DNA of 64,000 nucleotides. Source: CAMLJR01 sp964500675. Its GTDB lineage: Bacteria > Pseudomonadota > Gammaproteobacteria > Pseudomonadales > CAMLJR01. The translations under genes were made by a program, and so were the position numbers. A model generated the notes under the pieces. It was not told where the DNA came from. It saw only the letters and a program-made list of their open reading frames with translations, and searched no databases. The DNA lies in the NCBI GenBank assembly GCA_964500675.1, contig CAZCNY010000001.1, positions 434,001-498,000 of the forward strand, read 5' to 3'. Below, one piece after another: positions 17,112 to 25,876 of this stretch (positions within the stretch are counted from its first letter, which is position 1; every line of letters starts with the position of its first letter).

Positions 17112-17417
17112 TTAAACGAGATTAAATAATTGATCGAAGTTTGAAACGGTAAGGATGTTTTTCACTTCCGGGTTGCAATGAGAAATACTGATCTGCGCGG
17201 TATCGCCACCGGCATAATCGCGCAGCAGCAGCAACATGCCGAGTGCCGAACTATCGAGATAATTGGCGCGGCGCATATCGACGACGAATTTGCGCGGCTT
17301 GGAGCCGGGTATCTCATAAGCCTTACGAAACTCTTGATGAGCGCTGAAATCGAAACGCCCCTCGACCTCGATAATCAACTCGGCGCCATCGGCGGAGGAT
17401 TTAGCGGTGATGCTCAT
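17112..17417 (-). CDS. STAS-domain anti-sigma-factor antagonist
   Basis: 101 residues forming a single STAS domain: LIIEVEGRFDFSAHQEF, FVVDMRRANYLDSSALGMLLLL, with the conserved phosphorylatable Ser in LDSSALG. It resembles SpoIIAA/HsbA-type anti-sigma antagonists, which link partner switching to flagellar gene expression and c-di-GMP in pseudomonads. The internal ATG at 17417 (MSITAKS) is preferred to an upstream start because the extra 30 residues are not STAS-like. Lies between fliJ and the HPt gene; the 230-base gap after it (16882-17111) holds nothing I can support. Confidence 0.85.
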   Translation of the reverse strand: MSITAKSSADGAELIIEVEGRFDFSAHQEFRKAYEIPGSKPRKFVVDMRRANYLDSSALGMLLLLRDYAGGDTAQISISHCNPEVKNILTVSNFDQLFNLV

Positions 17418-17522
17418 AAATAATAGCCCCCTACAACTCGCCGCTTTGAAATGATAAGCGGCCAACCAAAGCATAGACGATGCGGCTGCTAATCCAACTC
17501 CGTTCATCGTAAGGGTTTCTGC

Positions 17523-17975
17523 TTATCCTCCGGGTTCTGTGTCGTAGCGACGCCGCGCGCGGTCATCAAGCTCGCGTTGCGTCTTTTTTTCCGCATCGAG
17601 CGCTTCGCTCGCCAGTCGTCGATCGCGCACGCGATTCAACAAGTGCCGCCTCGCATGCTGCTCCAACCAGCGCAGACGGGCCTCTTCGCGATCGCCTTCA
17701 CGCAGCCCAACGGTATGACTCTGCTGCGTCTGCGCTGTTTCCAATTGACGAAAAAAACCTTGGTAATTAAGCAAAAAATTGCGGCTTATAACTTCGGAGC
17801 CGATGTCGACATAACGCTGCTGATAATCGTGCTCGTACTGTTGTAACTGTTGACGCTGCAGCTGTGCCTGCTGCAAGCGCTCGCTGCTCAGTGCCAACTG
17901 GCGCGCTGCCGCCTGCTCGCGCATCGCCGCCAACCGCAACAACGTCTGCAATCGCTCCGAGCCCTTACGCGCCAT
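17523..17975 (-). CDS. fliJ: Flagellar export chaperone/stalk protein FliJ
   Basis: 150 residues, highly charged and predicted coiled coil throughout, with the FliJ pattern LQTLLRLAAMREQAAARQLALS...LQQYEHDYQQRY. FliJ forms the stalk in the FliI ATPase ring. It begins 17 bases after fliI, its standard partner. Confidence 0.92.
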   Translation of the reverse strand: MARKGSERLQTLLRLAAMREQAAARQLALSSERLQQAQLQRQQLQQYEHDYQQRYVDIGSEVISRNFLLNYQGFFRQLETAQTQQSHTVGLREGDREEARLRWLEQHARRHLLNRVRDRRLASEALDAEKKTQRELDDRARRRYDTEPGG

Positions 17976-17992
17976 ACGTCACCTTGAACACC

Positions 17993-19369
17993 TTAAACCG
18001 ACATTACTTTAGCTTGCTTATCATCAGTGCCGAGCAATTGCTGCAACTGCAACAAGCTTGCATCGAACGTCACCGCATCGCGCAAACCCTGCTGTAAAAA
18101 TGCGCGGATGTGCGGCAGCATGCGTATCGCCTCGTCGGTATCGGGATCGGAGCCCGCGACATAGGCGCCGACAGCGATTAAATCGCGGCTCTGCTGATAG
18201 CGCGAATACAATTGCTTCAAGCGCTGCATCAATTTCAGGTGCGCCTCAGTGACTATGTTAGGCATGGCGCGACTGATCGAGGCTTCGATATCAATGGCGG
18301 GATAATGCCCTTCATCCGCCAATGTGCGCGACAACACCACATGGCCATCGAGAATCGCGCGCGCCGCATCGGCGACGGGATCCTGCAAATCGTCGCCCTC
18401 GGTCAGCACCGTATAAAACGCCGTCACGGAACCGTTGCCCGTCGCATCGTTGCCCGCGCGCTCGACAAGTGCAGGCAATTTCGCAAATACCGATGGCGGA
18501 TAACCTTTCGTCGCCGGTGGCTCGCCCACCGCGAGCGCAATTTCGCGCTGCGCTTGCGCATAGCGCGTCAGCGAATCCATCAGCAACAAAACGTGATTGC
18601 CTTGATCGCGAAAATATTCGGCGAGGCGCGATGCCAACGCCGCTGCGCGTAAACGCATCAACGGTGCATCGTCGGCGGGTGAAGCGACCACCACCGAACG
18701 CTTCAGCCCTTCGGCGTCGAGTACTTGTTCGATAAATTCTTTGACTTCGCGGCCGCGCTCGCCGACCAAACCGACCACGACGACATCGGCCTCGGTGAAG
18801 CGCGTCATCATGCCGAGCAGCATACTTTTACCGACGCCGCTGCCCGCGAATAAGCCCAAGCGCTGACCGCGTCCAACCGTGAGTGCCGAATTGATTGCGC
18901 GAATGCCGACATCGAGCACGGCATGAATCGGTTTACGCGCCAAAGGATTGATGGTCGGGCCTTCGAAATCGATAAATTCGCTGCAACCCAGCGGGCCTTT
19001 GCCGTCGAGCGACCGCGCCGCGCCATCGATGACACGACCCAACAATTCGCGGCCGACGGGAATATGGCTCGATCGCAACAGTGGCACCACGCGCGCGCCG
19101 GGTTGAAGGCCTTCGCACTTTTCCGTGGGCATCAAAAATACGCGCGTTTCAGCGAAGCCGACGACTTCCGCTTCGATTTGACGGCCGTTGCGCACCGTGA
19201 CTAAACAGCGGCTGCCGACCGCGACATTAAGACCCACCGCTTCCAGCGTCATGCCGATCATGCGCACGAGTCGCCCTGCGCTCGCGGGCTGTGGCTGCAA
19301 GCGCGACAAACGTTCGCCGCGCGCACGCAAACGCTCAGCGAATTGCGTCATCGTTGCTATCGCCCTCAT
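17993..19369 (-). CDS. fliI: Flagellum-specific export ATPase FliI
   Basis: 458-residue F1-beta-like ATPase. Walker A FAGSGVGKS (about residues 174-182), Walker B LLLMDSLTR, and the family stretch AVGEPPATKGYPPSVFAKLPALVERAG. It energises unloading of export substrates. The ATG overlaps the fliH stop (ATGA), showing coupling. An internal ATG six codons later is a less likely start. Confidence 0.97.
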   Translation of the reverse strand: MRAIATMTQFAERLRARGERLSRLQPQPASAGRLVRMIGMTLEAVGLNVAVGSRCLVTVRNGRQIEAEVVGFAETRVFLMPTEKCEGLQPGARVVPLLRSSHIPVGRELLGRVIDGAARSLDGKGPLGCSEFIDFEGPTINPLARKPIHAVLDVGIRAINSALTVGRGQRLGLFAGSGVGKSMLLGMMTRFTEADVVVVGLVGERGREVKEFIEQVLDAEGLKRSVVVASPADDAPLMRLRAAALASRLAEYFRDQGNHVLLLMDSLTRYAQAQREIALAVGEPPATKGYPPSVFAKLPALVERAGNDATGNGSVTAFYTVLTEGDDLQDPVADAARAILDGHVVLSRTLADEGHYPAIDIEASISRAMPNIVTEAHLKLMQRLKQLYSRYQQSRDLIAVGAYVAGSDPDTDEAIRMLPHIRAFLQQGLRDAVTFDASLLQLQQLLGTDDKQAKVMSV

Positions 19370-20079
19370 TCATGGTCGCTATCACTAAGTAACATGCCGG
19401 GCTCGGGCAGATCGGCATCATCGCGCGCCGCCAACATCTGCATCGCGATTTGGCGGAAGCGCAACTCCACGCTGAAATCGACCAAGCTGTGTTCGGTCAG
19501 TACTTTGCAACCGCCGATATCGACGCGATTATCCGCCTGCAAACGCCAACCGCTCGGCCATTCCGCGCAATCGCGCACACGTTCGATTTGTTGCGGGTGC
19601 AATAGCACCGTGATATTGCGCTCGCCGACCGGCAGTTCACGCACCGCGCGGCGCACCAGCGGCATGAGCGCACCGGCATCGAGTGCGGGTTCGCGATCGA
19701 TCACGGCGCGCGCAATGTCGAGACTCAGTTGCGTCATCGCCGTTTCGATGGCTGCATTCTGCTCCGCGATAGGCTCAAGCAGCTGCTTCATCACGCTGTG
19801 CAATTGCGCAATCTGCTGCGTCAATTCCTCGCGCGCGACAGCGCGCCCCTCCGTTTGGCCTTGCGCAAAACCGGCCGCGCGCCCCTCGCGCACGCCATGG
19901 GCAAAACCCTCGCGATGCGCCTGTGTAGTGATTTCTTCGAGCTGACGCGCCGTCAGCGAACGCGCGACGATACGCTTGCCCGCATCGCGCTCGGTTGCCG
20001 GTTTGCCGCCGGCAACTTCGGGCAGCGTCCAATTTTCAAAGGCGCCGCTGTGCTCCGCGGGAATGCGTGATTTTTCCAC
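19366..20079 (-). CDS. fliH: Flagellar export ATPase regulator FliH
   Basis: 237 residues with a Gly-rich repeat (HREGFAHGVREGRAAGFAQGQTEGRA) typical of the FliH GxxxG coiled coil, then a C-terminal domain related to the delta subunit of F-ATPase. Holds FliI at the C ring. Four-base overlap with fliI; starts 15 bases after fliG. Confidence 0.94.
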   Translation of the reverse strand: MEKSRIPAEHSGAFENWTLPEVAGGKPATERDAGKRIVARSLTARQLEEITTQAHREGFAHGVREGRAAGFAQGQTEGRAVAREELTQQIAQLHSVMKQLLEPIAEQNAAIETAMTQLSLDIARAVIDREPALDAGALMPLVRRAVRELPVGERNITVLLHPQQIERVRDCAEWPSGWRLQADNRVDIGGCKVLTEHSLVDFSVELRFRQIAMQMLAARDDADLPEPGMLLSDSDHE

Positions 20080-20094
20080 CGCTAACCCATCCTG

Positions 20095-21129
20095 TTAGAT
20101 CATCGCTTCGCCGCCGCCACCGCCCAGCGAAATTTCGCCCGAGTCGGCCATGCGGCGCGCGATCATCAAAATTTCTTTCTGCGCCTGCTCGACTTCGCTG
20201 ACGCGCACCGGTCCTTTCGATTCCAAATCGTCGCGCAACAATTCGCCGGCACGCTTCGACATGTTTTTGAAGATTTTTTCCTTGAGCTCTTCGTCCGAAC
20301 CTTTCAGCGCGAGGATCAACACCTCGGACGACACTTCGCGCAGCAACGCTTGAATGCCGCGATCGTCGACCGATTTCAAATCCTCGAACACGAACATCAA
20401 ATCCTGAATTTGCGTGCTGAGATCTTCATCGATCTCTTTGATCGAATCCATCAATTCGGTGCCCACGCTGCCTTCCATGTTGTTCATGATTTCAGCGGCA
20501 ACCTTGGTGCCGCCCATCGCTTTCGTTTGCGAAGCCGCATTGCCCGAGAATTGTTTTTCGAGAATATCGTTGAGTTCCTGCAACGCCGATGGATGCACCG
20601 AGTCGAGCGACGCGACGCGCATGATGATATCGAGGCGCGGTTTTTCCGGGAGATTAGCGAGCACTTCCGCCGCCTGATCGGCATCGAGATAGGCGACAAC
20701 AATCGCCTGAATTTGCGGATGCTCGTGGCGAATCAAATCGGCAACCGAGCGCGGATCCATCCATTTCAATGTATCGAGACCGGTCGTGTTGCCGCCGAGC
20801 AAGATGCGATCGACGAGCGAATTGGCTTTATCCTCGCCGAGCGCTTCGACAAGCATATTGCGGATGTAGCTGTCGGCGCCGACGCCGAGGCCGGTGAGCG
20901 TGCGCGCGTCGGTGAGAAAACTATTCACAACATCTTCAACTTGCGACTGCTCGATATTTTGCAGGTGCGTCATCGCCGCGCCGATACGCTGCACTTCTTT
21001 CGGTCCGAGATGACGCAGCACTGCCGCCGCATCTTTTTCGCCGAGCGACATCAACAATACAGCCGCTTGATCGATGCGTGTCAGATTAGATTTCGCTTTC
21101 GCCGCTTTCGCTGGAACTTGTTCACTCAC
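20095..21129 (-). CDS. fliG: Flagellar motor switch protein FliG
   Basis: 344 residues. N-terminal domain binds FliF; the middle domain has the EHPQIQAIVVAYL motif (about residues 145-157); the C-terminal torque helix has the charged pattern SSEVLILALKGSDEELKEKIFKNMSKRAGELLRDDLE. Transmits stator torque to the MS ring. Overlaps fliF by eight bases. Confidence 0.97.
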   Translation of the reverse strand: MSEQVPAKAAKAKSNLTRIDQAAVLLMSLGEKDAAAVLRHLGPKEVQRIGAAMTHLQNIEQSQVEDVVNSFLTDARTLTGLGVGADSYIRNMLVEALGEDKANSLVDRILLGGNTTGLDTLKWMDPRSVADLIRHEHPQIQAIVVAYLDADQAAEVLANLPEKPRLDIIMRVASLDSVHPSALQELNDILEKQFSGNAASQTKAMGGTKVAAEIMNNMEGSVGTELMDSIKEIDEDLSTQIQDLMFVFEDLKSVDDRGIQALLREVSSEVLILALKGSDEELKEKIFKNMSKRAGELLRDDLESKGPVRVSEVEQAQKEILMIARRMADSGEISLGGGGGEAMI

Positions 21130-22879
21130 TCGTCGCTACCCACTTTTTTACCACTTGTGCGACCCGGCCAGGATCTTCCGCGATCAAGCCCTTGATCGCG
21201 TTCAGCTGTTGATCGTAATTCTCGGGACCCGGCAGCATCATATTGGCATTGGCACCGCTCAGCGTGACGGTCTCATTGCTCAACGATCCCATCGGCGTAT
21301 TCATATCGCCCATATCGCCAAGCGGCATGCCGCCGCTCATCTGCCCGCCCGTGCGCGCATTCTGAGTCAAACTGCTCATCACGGGACGCAGCACGAAAAT
21401 AATCAGCGCGATCACGACCAGCGCGGCACCGACAATTTTCGCGATCGATAGAAACCACGGCTGCTGATACCACGGAATCACCACAGGCGTGCCTTCCTCT
21501 TCGGCCACCGGCGCGAACGGCGAATTCACCACATTGACGACGTCGCCGCGCGCGGCATCGAAGCCGACCGCGTTGCGTACCAGTATAGCCAAGCGATCGA
21601 GATCGCCGGCGTCTAACGGCGTGCCTTGATCGCCCGGCTTGGCGTCGGCGGGCAATTTGTTATCGACCGCCACCGCGACGGTAATGCGCCGCAATTGACC
21701 GATTTGATGTTTGGTGTAACTCAGCGTGCGATCGAGCTCGTAATTGCGCACCACCTGCTCGCGCGTGCGTTCGCCGGCTTTGCCGCCCGCCGCGCCGTTC
21801 GTACCTAACGAGGTTCCTGTGCCTTGCGGCTGTCCCGGCGTATTCGCCGGCGCGCCGGCAACTTGCTCGGGGGCGCTGCCTGTGGCCGGCGGCTGATTGC
21901 TCAACGCACCGGGAATGCCGCCGACACTGGAACCGCCTTTCTGCTCATCGACGCGTTCCTCGCTGCGAATCGCGGGCGCATCGGGATTGTATTGCTCGCC
22001 CGCTTCTTCAACGGCGGTGAAATCGACATCGGCCGACACTTCGGCGCGGAATTTATTCGGCCCCAACAGCGGCGTCAAAATCGAATTGATGCGATCGCGC
22101 AATTGCTGCTCGATGCGATGCGTGTATTCGAGTTGCTTATTCGCCTCCAACAGTTGTGGATCGTCTATCACCAGCTGCGACAACAAGGTGCCTTTCTGAT
22201 CGACCACCGTAACATTTTCCGGTTTCATATCGGGAATGCTGCTGGCGACGAGATTGACGATGGATTTGACCTGCGCAGCTCGCAGCGAACTGCCCGGATA
22301 TAATTCGACGAATACCGATGCCGACGACGGGCGCGAATCGCGCACGAATACCGAATCTTTCGGAATACCGAGATGCACGCGCGCGCTGCGCACGTTGTTG
22401 ATGCTGGAAATCGTACGCGCGAGTTCGCCTTCGAGCGAACGCCGATAGCGCGCGGTTTCCATAAATTGACTGGTGCCGAGCGGCTGTTCTTTATCGAGCA
22501 ATTCAAAGCCCGCTTTGTTGTCGTTGGGCACACCCGACTCGGCAAGCTTCAAACGCGCCTCGTTGATTTTGTCCGATTCGACCAGCAGCGCGCCGGTGCC
22601 GTTATCGATTTTGTATTTGATATTGTTGCTGTCGAGCACATCGAGTACCGCCGACGAATCGAGCCGCTCAAGGCTGCCGTACAGCGGGCGATAATCACCG
22701 CCCTGTGCCCACAACACGGCCGCCACACCGAGCGCGACGCTCGCGGCCAGACCGATCAATAAACCGAGCTGGCGTAAAATGCCGAGACCCGACATGCCCG
22801 CCAGCACGTCGCTCTGCGGCAATAATCCGCCGCCGCGGCGCGGCGCTGTTTGCGGCGAAGTAGCTGGTACCGTGGCCAT
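21122..22879 (-). CDS. fliF: Flagellar MS-ring protein FliF
   Basis: 585 residues: two membrane helices (about residues 37-59 and 461-482) bracket a periplasmic region with the ring-building motifs (YGSLERLDSSAVLDVLDSNNIKYKI; GTSQFMETARYRRSLEGELARTISSINNVRSARVHL). The C-terminal tail (YDQQLNAIKGLIAEDPGRVAQVVKKWV) is the FliG-binding segment. Base for basal-body assembly. Follows fliE by 26 bases. Confidence 0.97.
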   Translation of the reverse strand: MATVPATSPQTAPRRGGGLLPQSDVLAGMSGLGILRQLGLLIGLAASVALGVAAVLWAQGGDYRPLYGSLERLDSSAVLDVLDSNNIKYKIDNGTGALLVESDKINEARLKLAESGVPNDNKAGFELLDKEQPLGTSQFMETARYRRSLEGELARTISSINNVRSARVHLGIPKDSVFVRDSRPSSASVFVELYPGSSLRAAQVKSIVNLVASSIPDMKPENVTVVDQKGTLLSQLVIDDPQLLEANKQLEYTHRIEQQLRDRINSILTPLLGPNKFRAEVSADVDFTAVEEAGEQYNPDAPAIRSEERVDEQKGGSSVGGIPGALSNQPPATGSAPEQVAGAPANTPGQPQGTGTSLGTNGAAGGKAGERTREQVVRNYELDRTLSYTKHQIGQLRRITVAVAVDNKLPADAKPGDQGTPLDAGDLDRLAILVRNAVGFDAARGDVVNVVNSPFAPVAEEEGTPVVIPWYQQPWFLSIAKIVGAALVVIALIIFVLRPVMSSLTQNARTGGQMSGGMPLGDMGDMNTPMGSLSNETVTLSGANANMMLPGPENYDQQLNAIKGLIAEDPGRVAQVVKKWVATSE

Positions 22880-22905
22880 GAATAATTACCTCGTCGGACG
22901 CCGAA

Positions 22906-23301
22906 CTAAATCGGCATATTCATTATGTCTTTGTACGCATCGACCAAGCGATTGCGCACCTGCGTCAAGGCTTGGAAAGACACACTGGCTTTTTGCGACG
23001 CGACCATCACTTGCGCCAGCGAGACTTTCGGATCGCCCGTCTCGAACGACGTTGCCAACGCATTGGCTTGCTGCTGCGTCGAGTTCACCGAACTGATCGC
23101 CTGCTGAAACATTTCACCGAACCCTTTGACGTTCTCGTTGGCGCCACTTTTCAGCGTCGACTGCAGAGGGTTCAGCCCTTCGAGCGATTTTAGCCCCTGC
23201 AGGGACGAACTCTCTTGCGTTCCGCGCTGCTCATTGATTTGGCTCTGCATCTGCCGCATCTGCTGCAACAGTTGATTGACATCGGCACGTTCGACTCGCA
23301 T
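22906..23301 (-). CDS. fliE: Flagellar hook-basal body protein FliE
   Basis: 131 residues ending in the conserved FliE block (KVSLAQVMVASQKASVSFQALTQVRNRLVDAYKDIMNMPI). Joins the MS ring to the rod. First gene of fliEFGHIJ. Upstream of it there is no fleSR or fleQ; instead a 247-base gap and then ttcA on the same strand. Confidence 0.96.
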   Translation of the reverse strand: MRVERADVNQLLQQMRQMQSQINEQRGTQESSSLQGLKSLEGLNPLQSTLKSGANENVKGFGEMFQQAISSVNSTQQQANALATSFETGDPKVSLAQVMVASQKASVSFQALTQVRNRLVDAYKDIMNMPI

Positions 23302-23462
23302 CGCTGGCTACCTTCCTCTCGTTTTCCAAAAACCAGTCAAACAACTGACAGCCTCGCGTCGTCACTCTCGATACAACCCGCAGAAATCGCGGGACCAAGC
23401 GCGCGCAACGCAGCCAAGAATTTGACTGTCGCGGCAAAAAAACCGGACCTGCAGGGGAAAGA

Positions 23463-23477
23463 GCACAAAGTGGGCCA
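23463..23477 (-). promoter_or_regulatory. Possible sigma-54-type promoter of the fliE operon
   Basis: Minus-strand TGGCCCACTTTGTGC followed by TC has correct GG-GC spacing, but the -12 box is GTGC rather than TTGC. It shares the GCTC ending with the fliL, fliK and flhB sites. It would leave a leader of about 150 bases before fliE. No better site was found in the 247-base gap. Confidence 0.4.
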
Positions 23478-23548
23478 GGAGAGTGGCCCGGAGAATTTGA
23501 TTTCGTTACGTGATTCGAGAGGCGCATCGGCGCCGCGCGAACAAGTAT

Positions 23549-24523
23549 TCAACAACTCAAGTTGAGCGCTTTAATCGCCACGGAGTCGTCGCGCTCGATT
23601 CTCAAATTGTCGAAATCGAACAAGTTGGTATCGGCCAATTGCGATGGCGCGACATTTTTAATCGCGGAAAAAATCGATTCGATGCGGCCCGGGAATTTTT
23701 TCTGCCATCCGTGCAGCATTTCTTTAATGGCCTGACGTTGCAGATTTTCCTGCGAACCGCACAGATTGCACGGAATGATCGGAAAACTTTTTTGCTCGGC
23801 GTAATCGGCTAAATCTTTTTCTTCGCAATATGCGAGCGGGCGGATCACGACGTTTTTCTTATCGTCGCTCAATAATTTCGGCGGCATCGCTTTGAGTGCG
23901 CCGCCGAAAAACAGATTGAGAAACAGCGTTTCGATAATATCGTCGCGGTGATGGCCGAGCGCGATTTTGGTAGCGCCGATCTGTTCGGCAAAACCGTACA
24001 GCGTGCCGCGCCGCAGGCGCGAACATAATCCGCACGTGGTCTTGCCTTCGGGAATCACCGCTTTGACGATGCTGTACGTGTCTTTTTCGAGAATGTAATA
24101 CTCGATGCCGAGCTTACTTAAATAGTCAGGCAACACATGCTCGGGAAAACCCGGCTGTTTCTGATCGAGATTGACCGCGACGAGATCGAATTGCACGGGT
24201 GCCGAGCGTTGCAAGCTCATCAAAATATCGAGCATGCCGTAACTGTCCTTGCCGCCCGACAGACACACCATGACCTTGTCGCCAGCTTCGATCATGTTGT
24301 AATCGGCGATGGCCTCGCCGGTCAAACGGCGCAGACGTTTCTGTAATTTGTTGCTCTCGGTTTTATCTTTCTTCGCGGTTTTATCTTTCTTGACGGTTCT
24401 GTCTTTTTTCACCGGTTCGACGCTTTTCGCCGCCTCGATGTTTTCCGGTTCGACGATAACCGCAACGGCCGGCTCGGCGCTCGCGCTGGGGTCGACATGT
24501 GTGACGTGCAATAACTGGGTCAT
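23549..24523 (-). CDS. ttcA: tRNA 2-thiocytidine biosynthesis protein TtcA
   Basis: ATP-dependent, iron-sulfur-containing enzyme that thiolates cytidine 32 of certain tRNAs. The PP-loop LSGGKDSYGMLDIL, the CGLCSRLRRG Cys pair and the later Cys in PCNLCGSQENLQR (cluster ligands) are all present. The protein is 324 residues; about the first 58 are an extension with Lys/Asp-rich repeats (KKDRTVKKDKTAKKDKT) that is not part of the catalytic core. If translation starts further in, the extension would be shorter, but no clear internal start is visible. Divergent from mdh across a 180-base gap. Confidence 0.95.
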   Translation of the reverse strand: MTQLLHVTHVDPSASAEPAVAVIVEPENIEAAKSVEPVKKDRTVKKDKTAKKDKTESNKLQKRLRRLTGEAIADYNMIEAGDKVMVCLSGGKDSYGMLDILMSLQRSAPVQFDLVAVNLDQKQPGFPEHVLPDYLSKLGIEYYILEKDTYSIVKAVIPEGKTTCGLCSRLRRGTLYGFAEQIGATKIALGHHRDDIIETLFLNLFFGGALKAMPPKLLSDDKKNVVIRPLAYCEEKDLADYAEQKSFPIIPCNLCGSQENLQRQAIKEMLHGWQKKFPGRIESIFSAIKNVAPSQLADTNLFDFDNLRIERDDSVAIKALNLSC

Positions 24524-24703
24524 AACGGCTGTGGTCGTAACGATGAGAGACTGCTTAAAAAAGCGTCGCGCATTTTAGCCCCAGCCGCAATTCGACGGCC
24601 AGTGTTTCGGCAGAATGTATAGTATTTCCGTTCCCGCCTGACTAAAATGCAGCTTCGCTTCGGCGCATGCTCACCTGAATCTACCCATCATTAGGAAGTC
24701 GCC

Positions 24704-25684
24704 ATGAAACAACCCGTTCGCGTCACCGTCACCGGCGCTGCCGGCCAGATCGGCTATGCCCTGCTGTTTCGCATTGCCGCCGGCAATATGCTCGGCAATG
24801 ATCAGCCCATCATTCTGCAATTGCTCGATATCACGCCGGCGCTCAATGCCCTCAACGGCGTGAAAATGGAACTCGACGATTGCGCGTTCCCGCTGCTCGC
24901 CGACGTCATTTGCACCGACAATCCGCAAGTCGCATTTAAGAATGCCGATTATGCCTTGCTGGTCGGCGCACGTCCGCGCGGACCGGGCATGGAGCGCAAG
25001 GATCTGCTCGAAGCGAACGCAGCGATTTTCTCGGTGCAGGGTAAAGCGATCGCCGAAGTCGCGAACAAGAACATCAAAGTGCTCGTGGTCGGCAATCCGG
25101 CCAACACCAATGCGCTGATCACGCAACGCAATGCCGCCGGCATCGACCCGAACAATTTCACCGCGATGACGCGCCTCGACCACAACCGCGCGATGTCGCA
25201 GCTCGCGCAAAAAACCGGCACCACGGTTAACGACGTCACCCACATGACGATCTGGGGCAACCACTCGTCGACGCAATATCCCGATCTGTTCCACGCCAAA
25301 GTGAAAGGCAAAACCGCCATCGATCTCGTCGATCAAACTTGGTACAAAGAAACCTATATCCCGGCCGTGCAACAACGCGGCGCGGCGATTATCGCAGCGC
25401 GCGGCGCCTCGTCGGCAGCATCGGCGGCCAACGCGGCGATCGATCACATGCGCACGTGGGCACTCGGCACCAACGGCGACGACTGGGTCAGCATGGGCGT
25501 GTACAGCGACGGCAGCTACGGCATCGATAAAGGCCTGATCTATTCGTTCCCCGTGCGCTGCAAAGGCGGCAAATGGGAAATCGTGCAAGGCCTCAGCATC
25601 GATGCGTTCAGTCAAGAAAAAATGAAAGCCACGGAAAAAGAACTCGCGGAAGAGCGCGATGCGGTGAAGCACTTATTGCCGTAA
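24704..25684 (+). CDS. mdh: Malate dehydrogenase
   Basis: Interconverts malate and oxaloacetate with NAD in the TCA cycle. 326 residues: Rossmann motif TGAAGQIGYALLFRIAAG, substrate-binding Arg in ARPRGPGMERKDLL, the NPANTNALI loop and the catalytic His in IWGNHSSTQYPDLF. This is the cytosolic-type enzyme found in many proteobacteria other than enterics. AGGAAG lies eight bases before the ATG and a strong terminator follows, so it is monocistronic. Confidence 0.97.
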   Translation: MKQPVRVTVTGAAGQIGYALLFRIAAGNMLGNDQPIILQLLDITPALNALNGVKMELDDCAFPLLADVICTDNPQVAFKNADYALLVGARPRGPGMERKDLLEANAAIFSVQGKAIAEVANKNIKVLVVGNPANTNALITQRNAAGIDPNNFTAMTRLDHNRAMSQLAQKTGTTVNDVTHMTIWGNHSSTQYPDLFHAKVKGKTAIDLVDQTWYKETYIPAVQQRGAAIIAARGASSAASAANAAIDHMRTWALGTNGDDWVSMGVYSDGSYGIDKGLIYSFPVRCKGGKWEIVQGLSIDAFSQEKMKATEKELAEERDAVKHLLP

Positions 25685-25720
25685 CGGACATCTGTTGCCG
25701 ACTGCGTGCTTGAAGAAATT

Positions 25721-25756
25721 AAGGGGAGAGATGCGGGTCATCCCTCCCCTTTTTTA
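25721..25756 (+). terminator. Rho-independent terminator of mdh
   Basis: AAGGGGAG and CTCCCCTT form an 8-bp stem (with GAT/ATC extending it after bulges), followed by TTTTATTT. It begins 37 bases after the mdh stop. Confidence 0.9.
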
Positions 25757-25876
25757 TTTGCGCGCCAATCGCTCAGCGATTTGCCGAAGCAACTCCCGTC
25801 ACTTACCATTAACATCGCGTATCGTTGCCGCATCGAAACGCTTTGTCTCCATTAACGTTCGGCTCGCTATCAGTTT

